Positions 5,780-9,045 of a DNA stretch of 9,045 nucleotides are shown in pieces (the first letter of the stretch is position 1; each line of letters begins with the position of its first letter). The notes below the pieces were generated by a model. That model saw only the letters and a list, made by a program, of their open reading frames with translations. It had not been told where the DNA came from and ran no database searches. The position numbers were made by a program, and so were the translations under genes. Source of the stretch: Candidatus Bipolaricaulota bacterium (GTDB lineage Bacteria; Bipolaricaulota; Bipolaricaulia; UBA7950; UBA9294); NCBI GenBank assembly GCA_021129875.1, contig JAJOKK010000060.1:1-9045 (forward strand), written 5' to 3'.

Positions 5780-7669
5780 ATGGAGGAGGCTGGTGCCAGC
5801 CTAACCTCACGGAAGGGCGGTCGAGCAGTGACGAGCAGATTGAATCCCATTGAGAGAACGATCATCAGTATTGTCGCGTACGGCATTGCCCTCCTTTCCC
5901 TGACCATGCTGAATTTTGCCGGGCTTGCTCCTCCGAGCCTAGTCTTCGCTGTCCTTGCTGTTCCACTGATCATTGTTTCTCTCTCCTACAAGCTTCGGGG
6001 AGGGCTTCTTCTGGGAATGGGCACAGCTCTCCTCGGAGTCCCATTTCTCGGGGTGGGAGACCCACTCCTTCTAGGAGCACTCGCGACCATGGGGCTCGCC
6101 CTTGGCGGTGGGATCGGCTTTATCAACCAGCAAGTGGAGACCCGCCGAGACCGATGGCGGCGAGCTAGAAGTCTGGAAGATCGTTACAATGACGAAATTT
6201 TCGAGAACTCGTTGAATATTGTTCACTTCATCGACAAGGACGGGACGGTCCTCAAACGGAACGAGGCCTCACGCAGCATGCTCGCTCACCCGACACAGCG
6301 CTCCCTCCAACTGAGCGAATACGTCCACCCGAATGAGATCGATCGGATCAAAGGAGAACTCCTGAGACTCTTCGAACGGGGGGAGGTTCACGACGTACAA
6401 CTGCGGTTTGTCTCGCAGGAACGGACGGCCATTCCCGTTGAACTGAAAGGTCGGCGGGTGACAGAGAGGGTAGCGGTGATGGAAGCCCGCGACCTTCGCC
6501 AGCAGGTGGAGTTGGAACGCCGTCTGATGGAGACCGAGGCACGTTATCGGTACCTGATCGAGGATGCAATCGATACCCTCGACTCAGGGATCATCATCAC
6601 CGATAGCAAGCGACAGGTGGTCTGGGCGAACGAGACGATCGGACAGCTTTTCGGGGTCGACCGTGACCGGCTGATCGGAATCGATGCCCTACGCGCGTTC
6701 GACCGTTACGCTTGTGCACTCGATGACCCACAGAGTGTTGGGCAGGTGGTGAAGGACGCGGTCGAAAACAGTACCAAAACCGCTTCTTGCTCCTGCCGGA
6801 TCAGGCCTACCGTAGGGCGGGAGGAACGCGTCCTCGAGTACCGCTCGATCCCGATCGAGACAGAGCGGTATAAAGGTGGAAGGATCGATCACTACATTGA
6901 CATCACCAAGATAAAGCAACTTGAAGAAGGGCTCCTTGAGAAGACAAAAAACCTCGAGCGAAGCAACGAAAAACTCGAGCTATTCTCCCAGGCCATCGCA
7001 CACGACCTACAGGAGCCCGCCCGGACGATCCAAATGTTCAGCGGCTTTCTCATGGAGGACTACAAGGAAAGACTTGACGAAGAGGGCATCGTTTACCTGA
7101 ACACCCTGGAGGAAGCCTCCAAGCGAATGCGGCAGAAGATTAAGGATTTACTCAACCTCTCTCGCATCCGCATGGATAAGGCCTCGTTCGAGCGGGTCAA
7201 CGTGCAACAGGTGTTGGAGGAAGTCAAGGAAGATTATCACGCCTGCCTGCGCGGGGTCAACCTGCAAATCGACGATGATCTCCCTGCGGTGTGGGGGAGT
7301 AGAAATCAGATTTGGGATCTGTTCGGCAACCTGATCGCCAACGCCGTCAAGTATAACGACAAGGCCCTTCCCACGTTACACGTAGGCTGGTTGTGTGACT
7401 CTAGGAATAGAGGTATGCACATGTTTTACGTCAAGGACAACGGGATCGGCATTGAAACTTGCTATCACAGCCTGATCTTTGGAATGTTTGAAAAGCTTAA
7501 CCCGACCGACGATTATGAAGGAACCGGTGCTGGTCTTGCGTTTTGCAAACGAATCGTTGAAGAGCACAAGGGGGAGATCTGGGTAGAGTCGGAAATAGGA
7601 AAAGGGAGTACCTTTTATTTTACTATCCCCAGGATAGACAACAGGAGCGAGGTGGAGATCAATGCCTAA
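5780..7669 (+). CDS. membrane-anchored PAS-PAS sensor histidine kinase (phytochrome-like H-box)
   Basis: A 629-aa kinase from the ATG at 5780; a TTG at 5771 and a GTG at 5828 are alternatives, and none has a clear ribosome binding site. Hydrophobic segments at about 27-49, 52-70, 75-92 and 95-115 form a compact membrane input region with almost no extracellular loops. Two PAS domains follow (about 135-240 and 255-380; NIVHFIDKDGTVLKRN and GIIITDSKRQVVWANE), then a coiled linker. HisKA has H408 in IAHDLQEPARTI, the H-box form of phytochrome-like kinases. The ATPase domain has the N-box NLIANAVKYN (517-526), DNGIG (553-557), IFGMFEKL (566-573) and GTGAGLA (581-587), so it should be active. There is no bilin-binding GAF domain, so light sensing is not supported. 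A CSC pair lies in PAS2 (337-339). The stop overlaps the receiver gene by 8 bp, so they are coupled. Confidence 0.93.
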   Translation: MEEAGASLTSRKGGRAVTSRLNPIERTIISIVAYGIALLSLTMLNFAGLAPPSLVFAVLAVPLIIVSLSYKLRGGLLLGMGTALLGVPFLGVGDPLLLGALATMGLALGGGIGFINQQVETRRDRWRRARSLEDRYNDEIFENSLNIVHFIDKDGTVLKRNEASRSMLAHPTQRSLQLSEYVHPNEIDRIKGELLRLFERGEVHDVQLRFVSQERTAIPVELKGRRVTERVAVMEARDLRQQVELERRLMETEARYRYLIEDAIDTLDSGIIITDSKRQVVWANETIGQLFGVDRDRLIGIDALRAFDRYACALDDPQSVGQVVKDAVENSTKTASCSCRIRPTVGREERVLEYRSIPIETERYKGGRIDHYIDITKIKQLEEGLLEKTKNLERSNEKLELFSQAIAHDLQEPARTIQMFSGFLMEDYKERLDEEGIVYLNTLEEASKRMRQKIKDLLNLSRIRMDKASFERVNVQQVLEEVKEDYHACLRGVNLQIDDDLPAVWGSRNQIWDLFGNLIANAVKYNDKALPTLHVGWLCDSRNRGMHMFYVKDNGIGIETCYHSLIFGMFEKLNPTDDYEGTGAGLAFCKRIVEEHKGEIWVESEIGKGSTFYFTIPRIDNRSEVEINA

Positions 7670-8105
7670 TACAGAGAAAATGAATATCCTCATTGTCGAA
7701 GACAGCAAGAGCGACGTTATGATCATCGAGCGGGCGCTACGCAAGAGCGGAAGTGAAGTCAAGTGTGAGCTCTCCGTCGCCGTCGATGGAGAAGAGGCGC
7801 TCAATTTTCTCTACCGTAAAGGAGAGTTTGCGGATGCCCCCCGGCCCGACCTGATCCTCCTCGACCTACGTCTCCCCAAAAAGAAGGGGTTGGATGTTCT
7901 CGCGACGATCAAGCAAGACGAGAAGCTGCGACGCATCCCGGTTATCGTCCTTACCCACTCCACAGCTGAAGAGGATATGGCCCGGGCATACGACAGCGGG
8001 GCGGCAAGTTACATGAACAAACCCGTAGACTCGAAGGACTTCGAGCGCCTCATTCATACCGTTCAGGAATACTGGCGAATCGCCACCCTCCCTCCGGAGG
8101 GCTGA
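7662..8105 (+). CDS. single-domain response regulator, Rcp1-like
   Basis: A 147-aa stand-alone receiver domain with no output domain. The acidic pocket is E13/D14 (ILIVEDSKSD), the phosphoacceptor is D68 in LLDLRLPKKKG, T98 lies in VIVLTHST, and K120 in NKPVD is the conserved lysine. The long segment after beta-2 (ALNFLYRKGEFADAPRPDLILLDL) is the hallmark of the Rcp1 type that partners with phytochrome-like kinases. The ATG lies 8 bp inside the kinase end, after GAGGTGGAG; a second in-frame ATG is at 7680. The kinase at 5780-7669 is the obvious phosphodonor. Without an output domain it probably acts by binding another protein or as a phosphate shuttle. Confidence 0.95.
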   Translation: MPNTEKMNILIVEDSKSDVMIIERALRKSGSEVKCELSVAVDGEEALNFLYRKGEFADAPRPDLILLDLRLPKKKGLDVLATIKQDEKLRRIPVIVLTHSTAEEDMARAYDSGAASYMNKPVDSKDFERLIHTVQEYWRIATLPPEG

Positions 8106-8455
8106 GGACAGCGGGCACCCTCCCCCCGGACCGCAGGGAGAGGTGGCCGTCATCAATGCCCATCGGCGCGATGACCAATGCCCTCGTGTAGCTGCGTCTG
8201 CGCCGCTATCCTAATCGTAGCTTAGACAAGATAGCGAGGAATGGGCGCAAACGAAAGCGGCCTGACGCGAGTGAGAAAATAGGCACAAGCGATAAGGCCT
8301 TTACCGTACCTCCTTACAGGTTCCTCACCGTCTAAAAAAACGGTGAGCTTCTGCTGCCCCCTTTCTCGTACGAGAGCAAACTATAAGACTCGCACCGGCT
8401 GTGCTAGTAGGGTGCGATAACAAAGATACCGTAACAGCCAACGGTTTCTTGCCCA
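8106..8455 (+). other. non-coding region rich in hairpins downstream of the receiver gene
   Basis: No convincing gene. Inverted repeats follow one another. TGCGC (8199-8203) and GCGCA (8245-8249) enclose CGCTATC/GATAGCG (8204-8210/8230-8236). CTCACCGT/ACGGTGAG (8324-8331/8340-8347) has an A-rich 8-nt loop. TCTCGTACGAGA (8364-8375) is a 12-bp palindrome. CGCACC/GGTGCG pairs 8391-8396 with 8411-8416, and GGCTGT (8397-8402) can pair with ACAGCC (8434-8439). AAGATACCGT/ACGGTTTCTT (8423-8432/8441-8450) pairs with one T-T mismatch. Together with the terminator-like hairpin that follows, this could be a long structured 3' untranslated region or an independent small RNA. No known RNA family was recognised. 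Confidence 0.4.
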
Positions 8456-8505
8456 GGGGGAGACGGGTTGCAGGCAGCAGGCCCGTCTCCCTCAACCCTT
8501 TTCGG
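8456..8505 (+). terminator. probable intrinsic terminator
   Basis: GGGAGACGGG (8458-8467) and CCCGTCTCCC (8482-8491) form a perfect 10-bp GC-rich stem, extendable by a G-T and a G-C pair to 8456 and 8493, with a 14-nt loop. CCCTTTTC follows after a 3-nt gap. The T-run is short and the other strand has none, so it points to plus-strand transcription ending here, 350 nt after the receiver gene. Confidence 0.5.
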
Positions 8506-8826
8506 AAGCACCGTCTGAGATCACTCCCTTACCCATTCGAGCAAATGCAAATTGCAAAAACAGTCCAAACCTCTTCTCCTTGCATAACAGAAGCTTGCAC
8601 CGTCTTTGGGGGTGTAGTAGCCGATTGGGGGATTTACTACATCTCCCAAGAACACAGAGCACGCAGCGAGTGGCATTGGAACCTTAATGCTAGGCCTCAG
8701 CGCTCTTTGCACCCTCTGCGACAAAATGCCTAAAACTGCTTATGTAGCCTCCGGCTTTTCTCCACTTCAGCCTAACTTTTTTGAAGTTGAGAATCGACCC
8801 AACCTTGATCCTGGTGATTTTTAGGG
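8506..8826. other. intergenic stretch with no supported gene
   Basis: About 320 bp. A 110-codon open frame spans 8401-8733 but has no ribosome binding site. It runs through the terminator-like hairpin and the repeat at 8652-8720, and gives a low-quality protein, so it is not called. Apart from that repeat, only a small ACTTCA/TGAAGT hairpin (8764-8769/8782-8787) is visible. Confidence 0.6.
8652..8720. repeat. degenerate 'CGCAGAG' inverted-repeat element, copy 2
   Basis: The left arm, ACACAGAGCACGCAGCGAG (8652-8670), and right arm, CTCAGCGCTCTTTGC-ACCCTCTGCG (8696-8720), are imperfect reverse complements. Both carry the CRCAGAG words seen in the element at 4526-4602. The copy is more decayed than the first and lies in a gene-free region. 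Confidence 0.45.
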
Positions 8827-9045
8827 CTCTTCGTCGTTGCAAGTGGGTAGCGACTTCTAGATTCACACGCGCACGAAGAGTGAGGATAGTTCACCCCTCT
8901 GAGATGACAGATCCCCCCTTGACGAGAGGGGCAAAGGGAGAGTGACGCGTAGCTTCTGCCATAGAAGCTACTTAGCCGCCGGTGAAGACGGGCATGGAGG
9001 AGGAGGTGGAAGTCCACTACGTAGTAAGGCGTAGCGAGCCACTAC
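8827..9045 (+). other. hairpin-dense region at the right edge, possible 5' part of a structured RNA
   Basis: Three perfect hairpins follow in close order: CTCTTCGT/ACGAAGAG (8827-8834/8873-8880) with an inner CGTT/AGCG pair; CCCCTCT/AGAGGGG (8894-8900/8925-8931); and GTAGCTTCT/AGAAGCTAC (8949-8957/8963-8971) with a 5-nt loop. After them comes ACTACGTAGT (9015-9024) and a repeated CCACTAC (9013-9019 and 9039-9045). The density exceeds that of the nearby intergenic DNA. The strand is inferred from the downstream reading only. A self-splicing intron domain, another ribozyme or a leader of a gene beyond the edge are all possible; I do not recognise the family with confidence. Confidence 0.35.
8994..9045 (+). 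CDS. possible start of an open frame running off the right edge
   Basis: From the ATG at 8994 the frame is open to the window end and reads MEEEVEVHYVVRRSEPL. GGTGA lies 8 nt upstream, a weak ribosome binding site. Seventeen codons are too few to judge, and the same bases may belong to a structured RNA. It is listed only because the gene, if real, would continue outside the window. Confidence 0.15.
   Translation, partial: MEEEVEVHYVVRRSEPL

Noticed and set aside
8401..8733. 110-codon plus-strand open frame
   Set aside because: It runs across a GC-rich terminator hairpin and a degenerate repeat, has no ribosome binding site, and its composition is unlike a real protein.
8772..9017. 81-codon minus-strand open frame
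   Set aside because: It spans three perfect hairpins, its product is rich in Ser, Arg, His and Cys without pattern, and no ribosome binding site supports it.
8894..9045. Riboswitch resemblance (CTGAGATGA as in TPP; GGTGAA and GAGCCACT as in cobalamin)
   Set aside because: Only isolated words match. The other conserved blocks of either riboswitch are missing or in the wrong order.
1..9045. CRISPR array, tRNA, rRNA or transposase gene
   Set aside because: No regularly spaced direct repeats, no T-arm/acceptor pattern, no rRNA sequence and no transposase motif were seen on either strand. A covariance or profile search was not possible here.

Overview
The window looks like chromosomal DNA from a GC-rich, anaerobic or oxygen-wary bacterium with two membranes. 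The oxygen lifestyle is inferred from a superoxide reductase next to the start of what looks like a ferritin-like protein. The diderm envelope is inferred from a YidC that carries the large N-terminal periplasmic domain. No gene here fixes the phylum. A deep-branching or candidate-phylum lineage is only a guess from the divergent sequences.

Layout, left to right. (1) 1-491, minus strand: a class II (neelaredoxin-type) superoxide reductase followed by the first 18 codons of a possible ferritin-like protein that runs off the left edge. (2) 492-926: no convincing gene. It holds the SOR upstream region, a possible terminator for the mnmE operon, and a short run of 7-bp repeats. (3) 927-4310, minus strand: the operon yidC-khpB(jag)-mnmE with overlapping reading frames, a classic gene order for membrane protein insertion, RNA binding and tRNA wobble modification. 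The usual upstream rpmH and rnpA are absent. (4) 4311-4909: a divergent intergenic region with a degenerate 'CGCAGAG' inverted repeat, nested palindromes, and a promoter that carries a near-PrfA-type operator. (5) 4910-5584, plus strand: a CRP/FNR-family regulator. (6) 5780-8105, plus strand: a membrane-anchored PAS-PAS histidine kinase of the phytochrome-like H-box type, overlapping by 8 bp a single-domain response regulator of the Rcp1 type. (7) 8106-9045: about 940 bp with no convincing complete gene but many perfect inverted repeats. It has a terminator-like hairpin at 8456-8493, a second 'CGCAGAG' repeat, and a dense series of hairpins at the right edge that may be the 5' part of a larger structured RNA.

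How the parts fit. The minus-strand operon is housekeeping. The plus-strand genes are a small signalling block: a CRP-family regulator that probably represses its own promoter, then a kinase/receiver pair. The kinase has no DNA-binding partner in the window, so its output is probably protein-protein. A palindrome over the kinase start region shares the core ACAT(C/T)TGT with the operator of the CRP-like gene, which hints that the regulator also controls the kinase. The most open questions are this regulatory link and the structured non-coding tail. No tRNA, rRNA, CRISPR array or transposase gene could be supported.
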